64,000 nucleotides of DNA from Neoceratodus forsteri (lineage: Eukaryota; Chordata; Ceratodontiformes; Ceratodontidae). The notes under the pieces are model-generated. The model was not told where the DNA came from, did no database searches, and saw only the letters and a program-made list of their open reading frames with translations. Positions within the stretch are counted from its first letter, which is position 1, and the number at the start of each line of letters is the position of its first letter. Below are positions 10,681-23,499 of the stretch, piece after piece. The position numbers and the translations under genes were made by a program. Location: positions 1,088,529,001-1,088,593,000 of the forward strand of contig CM057453.1 of assembly GCA_016271365.2 (NCBI GenBank). The letters are read 5' to 3'.

Positions 10681-12439
10681 ATATTCTCTTAGAAGGAAAC
10701 TGAGTGTGTGTACTGTATATTTAGATGTTGCCAGAGCAGCCCTGGCTCAGAAATGTTGTTTGTTGCAGTACAATCAGAGGGCATCGGGGGGTGCATTTTG
10801 AATTGTGTACCTTGGGAGTGTAAAATCAGATGCAGGAATATATAGAATAATGCATGGGGAAGTGTGGTTTCTGAGGATTTTATGCACAGCTGAGGTGCAT
10901 GATGCCCTATAAGCCCCGAGGGTGTGCATAAAATCCAAATTTCCACAATTCCCCATGTTTTATTTTTTATATATACTGGTAATAGTGTGCCTGGCTTTTT
11001 TATTACAGTTTTCTGAGAAGTGTGGTGTTTTTTTCACACTGGTGGTTTTCTCTCAGTAGTGCAAGCAGACCATTAGCGCGAGGACAGCTTCTCGGAGAGG
11101 TGCTGTGGGAGACTTGCTGCTGTTTCTGCCAGCCATGGTTTATGGAACTCTGTAATTCACAAGTGTGAATTACGGAGTTTGTAGGGGTCTGCCAGTGGTG
11201 GTTTATTGACCCTAACCAGTAAATATAATATAGTAGTGTCTACATTTTCTTTCAAACAAAGCAGGTGCAGAATGTCCCAAACTGATTGTTTCTCCACTGA
11301 CTGGGCATATGCAAAACGTAACCACTTAGATTTCTTCCAGGGTTGCTCAGATTTCGGATGCATACTTTATAATCATCAGATGTTGATCTGTTCTTAGTAT
11401 TTTGGATTTTCGTTGCTCATGTCAAAAATCCAAAATCCTACTGTAAATGCAACACATGGAATCAGATTTCAGTTTTCAAAATGGGATTCCAAAATTTGAA
11501 ATCTGAATTTTGATGCAGAATGCTAGAAACAGGAAGTATAATTCTGTAATTCCTATTTGGCATTTCATGGTGATGTTGAGGTTCTCAGTGGTTTCCATGC
11601 TGCATGGAGGTATGAGAGAATTGTCCCCTTTGCCTTCTGTCTCCTGAGAGTTAGTTCAGGTGGATTGTGGGCTGCCTCATGTTGATTTTCAGTGCTCTAT
11701 TCTGCTGCTTGCACACTTGGATACTTTTTTGATTTTAAAAGTGATTGCTGATTTTGTTGCTATGCTGCTATACAGTATATTCTGTATGCTGGTGGTTATG
11801 TTACTGTCTGTGCTGCTTATGCCCCTGCTGTGGTCTATCAAGGGCAAATAGTCCTTGTAGGCACGGTCACTGGCTTGGCTTCATCTCAGTCTCTATCCCA
11901 AAAAAATATTTCTCTTAAAAATTCTTGTTGTATACTGTCTCTGTCTCTAGCCAAAGGACTAGCTGTTCATCAAGCCATTTTCTGTTACTGTACTTATTGT
12001 TCCGCTATTGCTGTACTGCCTGCTAGTTCCACTGTGACTCAGACAGTGCTGGTGTTAAAAAATAATATATATATAATGTATATCATATTTTCTGTCAGTG
12101 AGTGTCACTGAAAGTTTGTCACCTCAGACATATTTAGTTTATTTTATAACTGACTGTGCCAGACTCAGCGAGCATCCATCTCAGATGCACCATCTACCAA
12201 TTAACGAAGCAAATCCATCTGCTTGTTAAAAATTAAAATTATATTTCCGTAGCAGCTGCTGCCACTTTTGGTTATCATTGTGTGTTCTTGTTTTGTTGTT
12301 ATTGTTTAGATTAAGACAGAGTAGTGTAGTTTGTCTGTGGAACTGTTGGTAAAATATAATATTTTCTTGTACATTGTTCAGAAAGGGTACTATCTTACTG
12401 CTGGTATCCTTCTAGTATTTCTTGTTACATTTACTACTT
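10681..12439. other. Mostly unassigned; possible hAT-type end near 11338
   Basis: No gene is visible. CCAGGGTTGCTCAGATTTC at 11338 resembles a hAT terminal repeat (CAGGGTTGC). Its complement, AAATCTGAGCAACCCT, occurs at about 56051-56066. It could be the left end of the transposon whose transposase remains lie at 12440-15030, but no matching right end was found. Confidence 0.3.
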
Positions 12440-15030
12440 AAAAATGTTACTCTCAGACTTCAGTCACATCTGGTGATGGTAACAACAAGAAAGTCAAAAA
12501 GCATATGTTTTGCTGAAATCATGGCTATGGGCTCTCCATCTGCTGAGGGTGATTTTGCACAAATTTCGCAAGACCTTCTTGGGGAGGAGAGGGAGAGCAG
12601 CTCCTGTGAAAGGGTTATTGCTGGTTCTAGTGGTGATTTGTAATCTTTTGTGAAGATTGTTAAAAATAAATCATCACAAAGACAGTTGCAACTGACTGTG
12701 CTTAGCAGTGGTTACACTACACAGACCACTTCTTCATCTGGCAGTGGCAGTGACAGTCTCACTACGACAACATCTTGGATGGGAAATAAGTTCATCATCA
12801 TCAACATCTGCTATTCCAACTCCTGATCCAGTTCCTCCAACTCCACCTTCCATGTGGGATATTGCTGAGCAATTCATGGTGCAGAAATGTGAAAAACCCA
12901 CAACTGTGACATGGACAGGCAGTGTCACATTTGGAACACACAGCCATTAAGCACATCACTAAAGCTTCAGCTTCAGCTGAGAAATCCGTGAAATGTGCTT
13001 GTGCAATGGGCAGTGCAAAGTCCTGTAGAACTTTCAGTCGACAACAACATGCTGATGATAATGATGATGATGATAAACTTGATGATGACACTAATGGGGA
13101 TGGTAATGGTCACCAGCCCTTGAGTGAAAAGGAACCCACTCTAGTTGCTCCTGAAGTTGAACCACTGATGGAGAAGGACAAAGTGGTGGAAGAGGTATAA
13201 CTGATAGAACAGGATATTGTTGAGAAAGTCATATAACCTGATCCAGCTTCTGATAACAAGGATGTAGACTATATCCCACCATCCAAAGAACTTCCTTAAA
13301 ATAATGAGAAGGAGGTACCACAAGAGCAACCTATGAAATCTCATCAGAAGAAACAACCAAAAGGTGTTACTACACCAAGAAAAGCATCTGTGAGGAAAGT
13401 TTCCAAGGGTGTTTCAGCTGGGCCCAAGAGGAAAGGTGGTGCTGATGAGGAAACAGGTGGTGGTTCAGGTGTACCTGCACTTCCTTCTGGACATCAGGAA
13501 GTGATTCCGACCAAAAGTAAAAGGGGTTCAGAAGTATGTGAATACTTTGAGGTCTGTCAGTCACATTTTACATTTGCTCAGTGTAATATTTACTTGATGA
13601 AAATTAGCTGTGGAGAAACTCTAGCACTTGGTACACCCAGGATGCACAGCCACCTATGCATCCAAGATCATAATCAGTGGATGGTGATAACTGGGGTCCC
13701 AATGTCTGGGAATCAATTGATGTTGATATTGAAAAGTTGACAGAAGAATCCAACAGGTAAAAGCCTACCATTTTCATTTGATCCTGAGCACCCTGATCAT
13801 CAACACCACCACTGGTTCTTCCATCAACACCACAGCATCAGTTGATAATGCAGAAATATGGAATGAGAACTAGCAAATGTGCAGCTAACCATTAAAAATG
13901 TAAAGAACTGAATTTTGCTATTGTTGAATTTCTTATTTAAAACCTGCTTCCATTTTTCCTGGTGTCAAGTTCTGCTTATTGCAAAATGCTGCATGTGGGA
14001 GAGTATCTCTACACAGTTCTATCTAGGCATTTCTTCACATATGTTGCAATGGTGGAAATGTACCAGCAGGTGTGTAGGGAGATTTGCTGTAGCCTGAGGG
14101 AATCTTCCTGTCCAAATGTTCATATAACTTTTGAATTATGAACAACTGACCAGGTGCTTGACTACGTGGTGGTGACTGTTCACTGGCTGTGCCTTTCTGA
14201 GGGTACTTCTGGTAGTGTATCTGAAAAGTCTTTGTCAAGGTTCCATCATCAGTCTGCACTGAGTAATGGGTTTTGAAAGATCCCCCTCAACACAAAACCT
14301 ACCTGATGCTTTGGAGGAGATGTTCTGTTCCTGGCTGATAGACGAAGGTCTGGAGCCTCGTATCACTGTCACCAAATATGCATCCAATACTCTCTAAGCA
14401 ATTGATAATGGTGGTTTATAGACCTGGTTGTTTATAAGGTCCATAGCAATAACAGAATGGTTGATGATGTTGTTAGTGCTGTGAAGAAGATTTGCACACA
14501 CTTCTCAAACTCTGTGAAAGCTTGTAGAGCTGAGATGTCTGCAGTTGGAGAAGAACCTTCCTCTTCACATTCTCATTCTGCACTGTTGGATGAGGTGGAA
14601 TTCAACCTTCCATATGCTGCAAGGCTTCAATGAGCATAAGTTAGCCATTCATGAGTATTTGCTTCAAAACCAGATAGGAGGGGCTGATATCATGATTTCT
14701 TCAAGCAACTTGACAACCATCCAATCTCTCATTCTTCTGTTGGAGCCATGTGAAGCTGTTACAGAGGAGATCAATTCTGTGTCGTCATGCTTGAGCGTGA
14801 TCCTGCCAAAAAGAGAGGTTACCTCACCCATTCATAAAACAAAAGATTGATCAGTATGGGAAGGACCTACGTGTCAATGGGGATGCTAAGTAGCTTGGTG
14901 AATCACTACTCCAAAAATTGTTTGCTATCAGCCATCTTTGGGACATGTTTGGTGAGGAACAGTATGTGATTTCCTCCGTGTTGGATCCTCACTTTAAAGA
15001 TCAGGGGTCAAGATATTCAAAGCCTTGCCC
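12440..15030 (+). pseudogene. hAT-superfamily (BED-finger) transposase fossil
   Basis: Scattered plus-strand frames line up in the order of a ZBED/hAT transposase. An acidic N-terminal stretch (DDNDDDDKLDDD near 13070) is followed by a degenerate BED zinc finger at about 13525-13660, with SEVCEYFEV, one remaining cysteine of the CxxC pair (CNIY), then GTPRMHSHL and a later H. Near 14130 DQVLDYVVVTVHWL matches the hAT core (normally ending TAHWL). At 14585-14690 RWNSTFHMLQGFNEHK matches the RWNSTYxML motif, then LLLEPCEAVTEEI. At 14950 VISSVLDPHFKDQ matches the xxLDPRFK block. Multiple stops and frameshifts occur. The C-terminal dimerisation region is missing. Confidence 0.75.
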
Positions 15031-15339
15031 TGTGGGCAATGTGATTGAGCCTGTTTCCAGGAGATGTGCCCATGCACAATATTTAAAGGGGGCTTTCTGC
15101 ATGTGCTAACAGGGTTACACATGCAAAAAAAAATAAATAAATAATGTATGTGGTGGGCAAAGGGAGGGGTGGGGATGGGAATGCTGGCACAGTGTAAAAT
15201 TCTGTGCATTTGTGCTGCACAAAGGGGTTAGCACAGGCCACTTTGTGCAACGTAAATACTGCTGATCAAAACCCTTACTTAATTTGGGCAACCCTAGCAG
15301 CTGCCAGAGTCACTGCAGCCAACAAACAGGTTGGAGGCT
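15031..15339. other. No recognisable element
   Basis: Lies between the hAT remains and the foldback copy 2. It holds an A-rich AAATAAATAAATAAT run near 15128. No gene is seen. Confidence 0.35.
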
Positions 15340-17510
15340 TGGGGGAGCACACCATCCCCTGGCATCAAGTGGTACCCCCATCTGCCGATTGCCATCTCTG
15401 GTACAGTACAAAATGTCCCTGGTGTCCAGTGGTCAGCCCGCCCTCTGATCACCAGAGCTCAGAAAGTAATTGGCACGCATGGCTGATGATCAAGGATGTA
15501 GCAAACAGATCCAAAATGAAGTCACACACAACCAAAACACGAAATTCTTTGCAAACCTCAATCAATCAATTTCAAAAACACAGTTGTGGATTGCAAGGGG
15601 CTGAGTGCTCTTTATTCCATCACAAGCCACAAAGCCAAAGATAGTAATCAATCAAAATAACTCCCCTGCCCTCTGATCACCATCCCTGGTGTAATCTTAC
15701 TTATTCCTGGTGCCTAGTGGTTCCCGTGCCCTCCAATCACCATGCCTGATACGCAAAATCCCTTACCTGGTGCTAGTGATCCCCCCATCCTCTGATTGCC
15801 AGCCACATAATGTATAGTAGTTTTCCCTGGTGTCCAGTGGTCCCACCACCCTCTGATCATCAGCCCCATATATGGAAATCATTCCCTGGCATCTAGCACC
15901 CCCACCAGCTCCATGGGCACCAACAAACCCACCATGCCAATCCCCATCACCTTATGCACCAGTGCCATAGATCCCTTATGGTGAGTGGCACAGCCCTTCT
16001 CTCTCCTCCTCAGTGGGATGACTTATGGATAGACAGGGAGCACATGTCCACTGTACAGTATAGGGTGCATGTTCTCTGTATTGTATAAGGGCCACAGCCT
16101 CTGTACAGTACACAGACCACATGCTCCCTCTATGATACAGAGGACACACTCACTGTACTATACAGTGGACAAGCACTTCCTGTCTATTCATACGGTGGCT
16201 GACTGAGGAGTTGAGAGGAGGGCTGTGCTGGTTGTTGTACAGGATCTGCAGCACCAGCATATAAGTTAAGGGGGAACTGGCAGTGTAGGTCTTCCAGTGG
16301 CCATGGAGTGGAGTGGAGTGGCTACTAGATGCCAGGAAATGAGTTCCATCTATGGGGTTGGTGACTGGAGGGTGGAGGAACCACTAGGAACCAGGGATCA
16401 GAGGGTGGTTGGGACCACTAGGCATCAGCAATGAGTAAAATTACACCAGATTAGTGACTGGGGGTGGGAGGAACCACTAGGAACCAGGGATCAGAGGGTG
16501 GTTGGGACCACTAGGCATCAGCAATGAGTAAAATTACACCAGATTAGTGACTGGGGGTGGGAGGAACCACTAGGAACCAGGGATCAGAGGGTGGTTGGGA
16601 CCACTAGGCATCAGCAATGAGTAAAATTACACCAGATTAGTGACTGGGGGTGGGAGGAACCACTAGGAACCAGGGATCAGAGGGTGGTTGGGACCACTAG
16701 GCATCAGCAATGAGTAAAATTACACCAGATTAGTGACTGGGGTGGGGGAACCACTAGGAACCAGGGATCAGAGGGTGGTTGGGACCACTAGGCATCAGCA
16801 ATGAGTAAAATTACACCAGATTAGTGACTGGGGGTGGGAGGAACCACTAGGAACCAGAGATCAGAGGGTGGTTGGGACCACTAGGCATCAGCAATGAGTA
16901 AAATTACACCAGATTAGTGACTGGGGTTGGGAGGAACCACTAGTGTAAGGGAATGTTCTTACATATGGCAATCGGGGGGACCACTAGTACAAGGAAATTA
17001 CCTTAGATATTTTGGGGCTGGTGATAGGAGGGTTGGGGTACTACTAGAGCCAGGGAAAGGATTTTACATTACGAGGGATGGCTATCAGTTGGTAGGAGGG
17101 GGTCACTAGACACCAGGGAATACATGCTTTGTGCAGGATTGGGTAATGGGAGTAGTGGGCAGAGGTAGACACAAGAGGTGCAAACCTGCTGCCACTTCCC
17201 ATGTAAATGTGCCCATAATGGGCATGCAGATGGACCCTTAGCGCCTTGAATGCCCAACGGGCTCATTTGCATGGGGTTGTCTGAAAATCACACCAGGAGT
17301 CATCAGTGCTATTGGGTCTTGTGGCGCTGTTCCCTGCACTGGTGGCATCCATGATAGGGCAATGCTACTTGGCTAAGCGTGGTGCCAAAATACCCCTCTA
17401 TTCAGTTGGATGGCACTGGTGCACTACCAACTGAATTAAACATCCTCATGGATGTGGACAGTGGGCAAGTGCAGCACAAAATTTTGTGCTTTTGTCACAA
17501 ACAGGCTCTG
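15340..17510. repeat. Foldback element copy 2 with tandem-repeat arms
   Basis: The element is an inverted repeat centred near 16110. Left of the centre the units read CCTGGTGTCCAGTGGT...CCCTCTGATCACC; right of it they read GATCAGAGGGTGG...CCACTAGGAACCAGG, the reverse complement. Near the centre, GGCACAGCCCTTCTCTC at 15988 pairs with GAGAGGAGGGCTGTGCTGG at 16213, and the stretches outside them pair too. The very centre holds 30-bp CTGTACAGTACAC repeats. The right arm ends in a unique tail (about 17180-17510) shared with copy 1. An unrelated insert of about 170 bp seems to split the left arm near 15480-15655. No coding capacity. Confidence 0.75.
16345..16945 (+). repeat. 93-bp tandem array inside the right foldback arm
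   Basis: The ATCAGAGGGTGGTTGGGACC block starts at 16397, 16490, 16583, 16676, 16767 and 16860, a 93-bp period with one 2-bp deletion. Copies are almost identical, so the array expanded recently compared with the rest of the arm. Each unit is two diverged foldback sub-units joined. Confidence 0.95.
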
Positions 17511-18066
17511 CAGCTCAGGCCCTCTGCTCCCACAGCGCCAACCAACCTTGAAGTGCAATAGTGTGAACAGAAGACAGACAGCTGAAAGCCCTACAACTAG
17601 ATACACCACCGCTCCACACTTCAGAACTGTGCCAGTTAGCCATGAGTACCACGCAGCCTGTTAATTTTTCAGAGGCAGATGACATCTAAAGAAAAAAAAA
17701 ATGTGGTCCGGCCCACAATGTCTTACACAAATGGCACCACACTTTAACTCGCTGTGCTCACACATTGACCTAATCCACATTAAATGGTTCCATCTGTCTG
17801 ACTCAACATAATAAAACCATCACTTTCTATAGCAGCGGCAGCTTAAAGCAGTGGACTTCGAAAGTGGAAACTATCAGGCGCTGTAATGAAAATGTACAGT
17901 TCAGACAGCAGCAAGCATGCATGCTCTTTGGGACATAATTAAACTGAGCAATAGGGAACTATTTTTTCTTGTGGAGCAAATAACAACAACTAAAATCTTT
18001 TAAAAAGTGGAAAAAAATTATTTCTGTGTTTCTAACACACACAAAAAAAGGGACATTGTATAATAG
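17511..18066. other. No recognisable element
   Basis: No domain signature, tandem structure or repeat family is visible. Confidence 0.35.
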
Positions 18067-18214
18067 CAATATACCACTCCAGGATATGGGTACTGTATAT
18101 GGGTGGATTTACCACTTCTGTTGTGGTTTAGTTACTCAACCTGTGGCCTTGTGACCAAACCACACCAGGTGTGGTAACTCCACCCATATACCCACACCCT
18201 GTCGTGGTATATTG
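18067..18214. mobile_element. 148-bp hairpin element (MITE-like)
   Basis: The ends CAATATACCAC (18067-18077) and GTGGTATATTG (18204-18214) are perfect 11-bp inverted repeats. Inside them ATATGGGTGGA pairs with TCCACCCATAT, and ACCAC pairs with GTGGT, so most of the element folds back on itself. No coding sequence. The superfamily is unknown. Confidence 0.65.
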
Positions 18215-20459
18215 TTTAAATACTTTCTGGATCATCCAGTGTTCACTAAAGGTTCTGACCCTCTAAAATACTGGCAATCTAGATGAGTGTATGGTCTAAA
18301 CTATGGAGTCTGGCACTTTACTATCTCTCATGCCCATGCCCAAGTAACTAGTCAGAGCATTTATTCAGTGCTACTGGTGCAATTATGAGCAACAGTAGGA
18401 TATGTCTCAGTGTCAGGGATGTTGAAATGTTCAGTTCCTAAAGATGAACATGCATGACTTTCACAGTCAACTAACTGCATCAATTATCAAACTGGTGTAT
18501 GAAAATTCAGCAACAGGTAGGCAGGCATTGGACACAGGATGGAATGATGAGGGAAATGAAACCGTTTGGTACAGTACTAACTTAACAACTGCTAGTAATG
18601 GCCATAACTGCTAGTAGTCTCATCTCCAGTTTTGTACCAGTTATGTTAGTAATGTCCACTTGTCTATCTTCTCTTATAACCACTCATCCCTCATTCTGTG
18701 CCTTACCATAAATGTCTGAAACATATGCATGCTTTCATAATTCAATGCACCCTTTTTCTGTTTTACTGTTCCCAGTCTTTCCCTTCCTATCTGTCATGTG
18801 GGCCACAGTGGCAGTACTGGGAGTACTGTCTGTGAATGTTCCACTTCTGCATTGTAGAAATTTATGAATCATAGGTTTTCTTCATTTACTGAATCATTGT
18901 ACAAACTAATGGAAATACCAGTAATACTCAGCACTGTAGAACTGCTGACTTATTTTGATTAATGCTATATCCATAACTGCGGACTATAAATAGTTGATGA
19001 TGACGTTGATGATGATCTTGTATTTCATCATATGATATTGTAATCATGAATACAGCAGCAGTAATCACTGACAGTAGTTGCCATCTAGTGGCGAAATATG
19101 AATCATTCTGGTAGTGGCGCAAAGTAAGTACACATATTTGTGTGATTTTTTTTAGATAAAAATTAACCCCCAAGACACAAAAAAAAAGAAATGCAAAAAA
19201 CACTAAACAAAAACATATTTTATTTTTAATAAGAATTGTTTTGTTCATGTGAAACGTGTCGCATTTCTTGTGTTGTCTTTTCCCAAAACCATTTTGCATA
19301 ATTATTGTTGTCAGTTACCGAAGTCAACAAGCATAACATCAGTAGTGGTGGTGATGAGCAATGTTCACAATCATCTTTCACAGATAATCATGGGTCCCCA
19401 CCTCACCTGACTCACATCATTACATCAATCATTACAGTAGTACAATTGCCACTTGCTACTGTACATCATAAGTAATAGCCTGAACCTATATGTTTCCTAC
19501 TTTCCCACTTTGGATTTACATCTTGTTTTACATCAATTTTTTTCCGGCCATGGTACTGAGAGCTGCCACCACATGTTTAACCCAACTGCCAGCAACAAAC
19601 TCCCCTTGGAGATAATGGTATCATTCTTTGACGTTGTCCTCATGGCTTGCCACGGCCCCTTCCCTATGAAGGGCCCAGAAGGTTGAATACCACCCTCCTC
19701 TGGTCTCCTCAATCATCCAGGAGATTCAAGGGCGTAGATGCATGTATGAACATGCATACCGTGCTTTATTTTTCCTACTTTGGCCTTCCAGTCTCTTGCT
19801 CCCAGGACTGGACATGGTGGCATTCAAAGATGAAGGGGTGTGTGTGTGTGCGCATGTTTTGAGGCATGGCTGTATCCATGTGCAGTCTGTGTGGCTCCAC
19901 CTGTAGCTCTACCAATACCAATGTGCCTCAAACTGGTGGCACTGTCTCCCTGCCCTGTGCCTGGATGGGCCAAAGTGCTTGCTAACTAAGTGCAGTCTAC
20001 AGGACCATTTATCCTCCTACCCCCTGTGGATCCATCATGCAACCGGAATCTGTTTCCACACCAAAATCCAGTTCATTGTCGTCGTGGGCATTATTGTATC
20101 AGTACTCGTACTGAGCAATTTGGATGTCACTGCATGTTTTTTTTTTTCTTTTGATACTACAGTGGAACATTTAACACTATGAACCCCATACTCACAGGTA
20201 GGGCTGGGTGAAAGTTGTGAATTCCACTTTTGCTGAACTTTCGCAAAATCTTGCAACTTTCATGGAATTTTTGAAACTTTTGGAAATCTTCTGAAAGTGT
20301 TTGGTGAATTTTCACTTAATTCTGTGGAATGTTTTCACTGAACTGCAGAATAAAACACATAAACTGTGAAATTAACACATTAATCCACAATTCATGTGAT
20401 TATTCCTCAGTTCAGTGATTAATTCTGCGCTGTCCCCCATTAGAATATAAAAAAAAAAC
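18215..20459. other. No recognisable gene; AAGTTTCATGG-type repeat at 20195-20400
   Basis: Short frames only. From about 20195 a TAGGGCTGGGTGAAAG start is followed by repeated TTTCATGGAATTTTTGAAAC-like words. The same style of sequence reappears at 31510-31640, on the far side of foldback copy 3, in the same orientation. A TGATGA-rich patch lies near 18995-19020. Confidence 0.4.
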
Positions 20460-20767
20460 TTACCTGGTCTCCAGTGGCACCACCCCCCCCAAACTCCAGC
20501 TGCTTGCCTTAGTCATAATTAATATTTCCCTGGTGTCTAGTGTACCCCCCCACTCTCCAATCACTTGCCCCAGCCATAAATATTGTTTCTCTGGTGGTTA
20601 GTGGCACCCCCCACAAACCAATTGCTTGCCCCAGACATAAATATTGTTTCCCTGACATCTAGTGGCACCCTATCCCCAATTGCTCGCCCCCATCATAAAT
20701 ATTGTTTCCCTGGTGTCTAGTGGCACCCCCCACCCTCTGATTGTTCACCTTGGCTACAATTAATAAT
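20460..20767. repeat. Foldback element copy 3: outer part of left arm
   Basis: Four to five units read CCTGGTGTCTAGTGGCACCCCCCACCC then TTGC or TGATTG and ATAAATATTG. They are the reverse complement of the units at 30770-31165. The arm is interrupted at about 20767 by the DIRS element and continues at 30336 with the same unit pattern (ACTAGTGGCACCCTCCACCC). Confidence 0.8.
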
Positions 20768-20935
20768 CTTACTTCAAGGGACATTCCTGCAACAGGCCAC
20801 ACCAGTAGGACTAAAGCCGTCAGGTGCCAGGACCACACTGAAAACTTCTAGCTAGCAGTCTACCATGGGGAACTGCCCACCAGCTGACATCAGTCAGCTG
20901 ACATCAGCATAGCATATAAATGTGAGCAGCCACCC
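20768..20935 (+). repeat. DIRS left inverted terminal repeat
   Basis: GGCCACACCAGTAGGACTAA, GTCAGGTGCCAGGACCACAC and GAAAACTTCTAGC here are matched by their reverse complements at 30220-30300. The pairing runs on through CAGTCAGCTGACATCAG-like words to about 20935. Confidence 0.88.
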
Positions 20936-21099
20936 ACACCCACCTCAGTGCTTTTCCTGCTGTTGACCTGCACATGTTGATCCTTATTGAACGTTGCAGC
21001 TACAGTTGACCATCATTATCTATGCTTGCCATGCTTTTTAATTTTTCATTTGTCTAAGTTCAAAACATCAATTTTTTTGTTTTCCTTGACAACTTTATG

Positions 21100-23485
21100 G
21101 CTTCTCCAGCAGCCTCATCTTCCGACTGCTCCTCTAAGTGTGCCTGCAGCAAACAAATCCCTGGAAAGAATGGCCAGTCTGTGTGGTTCATCTACATAGG
21201 CCCCAGCCACGACACTGAAGCCTGCCACTTTTGCCAAAATTCAACCAGGCCACCCAGAGAAGTCATCTAAAAATGCTGGAGAGCCACCTTTTGAAGCAGA
21301 AGTTGATCATGATGGATAAGGAGCTACAGATCAGCACAGTCCACGGGGCCTCTTCATCTTCTCACAAGGAGAAATCCAGGAAGCACAAGCACTGTGAAAA
21401 ACACTGGGAATGGGTCCAGTCAGCTTCCCGTTCACGGTCGCCCCAGAAACCGTCAACCGCGATGGGATCTTCCCCTCATGAGGGTCAGCCCCTCTAATGA
21501 CACCAGCACTCTCTTCCTCTGAGCTCCCAGTGGCTCTGCTGCCAGCCCTTATTACTATATTGAGTGGTGGCTTTTTGAGACAAGAGACTTCATCTCCTGC
21601 TCCCCAGCCTCTAAAACTGAGGCACATATTCTCCATAGGCTCTCAGCCAGGTGGCTTGGCTGGCGTTGGTTCATTGGGAGTCAGTTCTATAACCAATTGC
21701 CTGCCCCCCCCCCAGCCACAGCCACGTCTTCGTTGGTTCCCACTACTGGGACCAATGTTAGTCCCTTCAGGCAATGCATGCAGCAGGCTACCACCATTTC
21801 CAGCTCTCCGGTGTTGCCTCTGCCTTTGCATTAGGGGTCTCCACACCCTCTGGTGCCTGCTTCTCTGGCTAGACGGCCTTGGCAGATCCTTCTCCTGGCT
21901 GCTCTAGGCCGATGCCTGCTGGGCTGCTGCCAATGCTGCCACAGCCCCAGCCCATGGGTCCAACCCCATTGTTGCTCCTGCCGCAACCTAGGCCACAGCC
22001 AAAGACTACTGGACCAACACCGGATCCTCAACCGGCACTGGGTGGCCCTGTGCCTGGGTACCCTATGCCTGCCTTTCTGCCATCATACCCTTACCTGGTG
22101 CCTTCTTATTGTTTAAAATGAGTATGCAATGTACCTCCCCTGATGTATTATAATGCCCTCTTCTCAGTGTTGTGGTCCTTTGTCCAGAGGTCAACCCCCA
22201 CCCCTCAAGGGCCACCTCTGGCAACTCCCTTTCATCATCCCTGGTACCTTTAGGCCCAGAATCTGGACCAGGCTGGGCTGAGAGACCCCTGCACATCAGG
22301 GTCCTCTGGGGCTCGACCAGATGTCAACTCAGGCTCTCGCAGAGAAAAGCACAGGCCTCCAACGCCGGTTCCAGTTAGCGAATCTTTTGAGGATCAATCT
22401 GATTCTTTGGGTTCTTCCTCCTCATGTGGGGAATCTTTGGAGAGGGATGATGATAACAAGAAGGTACCAAAGTTCCCCTTGATGATCCAACCTTCATGAA
22501 TGTCATGCACCACATCCAGTCCATTATGGGCTGGGAGACAGAGCAGGACTCGGAGAAATGCAGCTTGGCCATTTATCTTAGTCAGCAGGATGCCCTACCT
22601 GTGCTGGTGCCCCCTTTGATTGACTACTATGAGGATATCACTCGGGCAGCATGGAATCACCCATCGACCACCACTTCTCTGCCTAAGAAGGTGGACCTCC
22701 TTTACCATGCCCTGGCTGGCAAACCCTTTTTAAGGGGCCACCCTAAGGTGGATTCTGTGGTGATTAATGTGGAGCATGACTGTAATAAGAAGCCTTGGTA
22801 CCATTCCCCGGACCAGGAGTCCAGGCAGCTGGATCACCTGGGCAAATGTGTGTTTGCCTCTACTACCCTGGCTATCCGGGTCTTGAATTATCTGGCCCAC
22901 ATGGTACAATATCAAAATGTTCTTTGGGACCAAGCCAGGGATCTGGTGCAGACCTTACCTGAGGACCTCGCTAAGATGCTGCTCACCCAACTCATGAAAT
23001 TGGGCTTGGATGTTGGCAATCACATCCTCCAGGCTGCTTATGATGCTGTGGATGCCTCTGGGCATGGGGCAGCTGCTGGGGTCTGTCTCGGGTGCCATTC
23101 TTGGCTCCTGGTGTCTGGCTTTGCTTCAGATGTACAGGTCAGCATTTTGGACACCCTTTTCTGGGGTTCAGTCCTTTTCAGGGGTGGGGGGATGTCCAGA
23201 ACATCATTTCCGCTCTGCAGGTGTCAGGGCAGGCCCCGAAGTTGGTCCATTTGCTTTATCACACTCATCCTAGAGCAGGCCAACATCAGTTCTTTCGCAG
23301 GTCAGCCCATAAGCAACCTCAGACCCAGCCTGCCAAGGGTCAGCACAAGCGTAAGGCCACAGTTGCTCTGCTGCTACTGCCACCAGATCCTCCAGGGCCA
23401 CTGTGGATGCTTCTTATACCTACTGCCACCTCCTAACTCCTTACCTGACCCCCTTTCCTTAGAGGATCCATGGGAGGTGGTATAG
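21100..23485 (+). pseudogene. DIRS ORF1 (gag-like) remnant
   Basis: The clearest part is 22496-23100, with WETEQDSEKCSLAIYLSQQD, LPKKVDLLYHALAGKPFL, VVINVEHDCNKKPWYHSPDQ and RQLDHLGKCVFASTTLAIRV. This is the conserved second half of DIRS gag-like proteins. Upstream, 21230-22480 carries the lysine/serine-rich and proline-rich stretches usual for its N-terminal half, in several frames. The C-terminal part to 23450 is frameshifted. The protein probably packaged element RNA. Assignment rests on position before a DIRS reverse transcriptase and on the general pattern. Confidence 0.7.
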
Positions 23486-23499
23486 GGTTGGTTCTCCCT

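Noticed and set aside
16345..16945. Regular repeats that might be read as a CRISPR array
   Set aside because: The whole 93-bp unit repeats with no unique spacers, no cas genes are near, and the surrounding DNA is vertebrate.
22496..23485. Stand-alone host gene with 329 codons
   Set aside because: It is the gag-like ORF of the DIRS element, followed in order by reverse transcriptase, RNase H and recombinase, within the terminal repeats.
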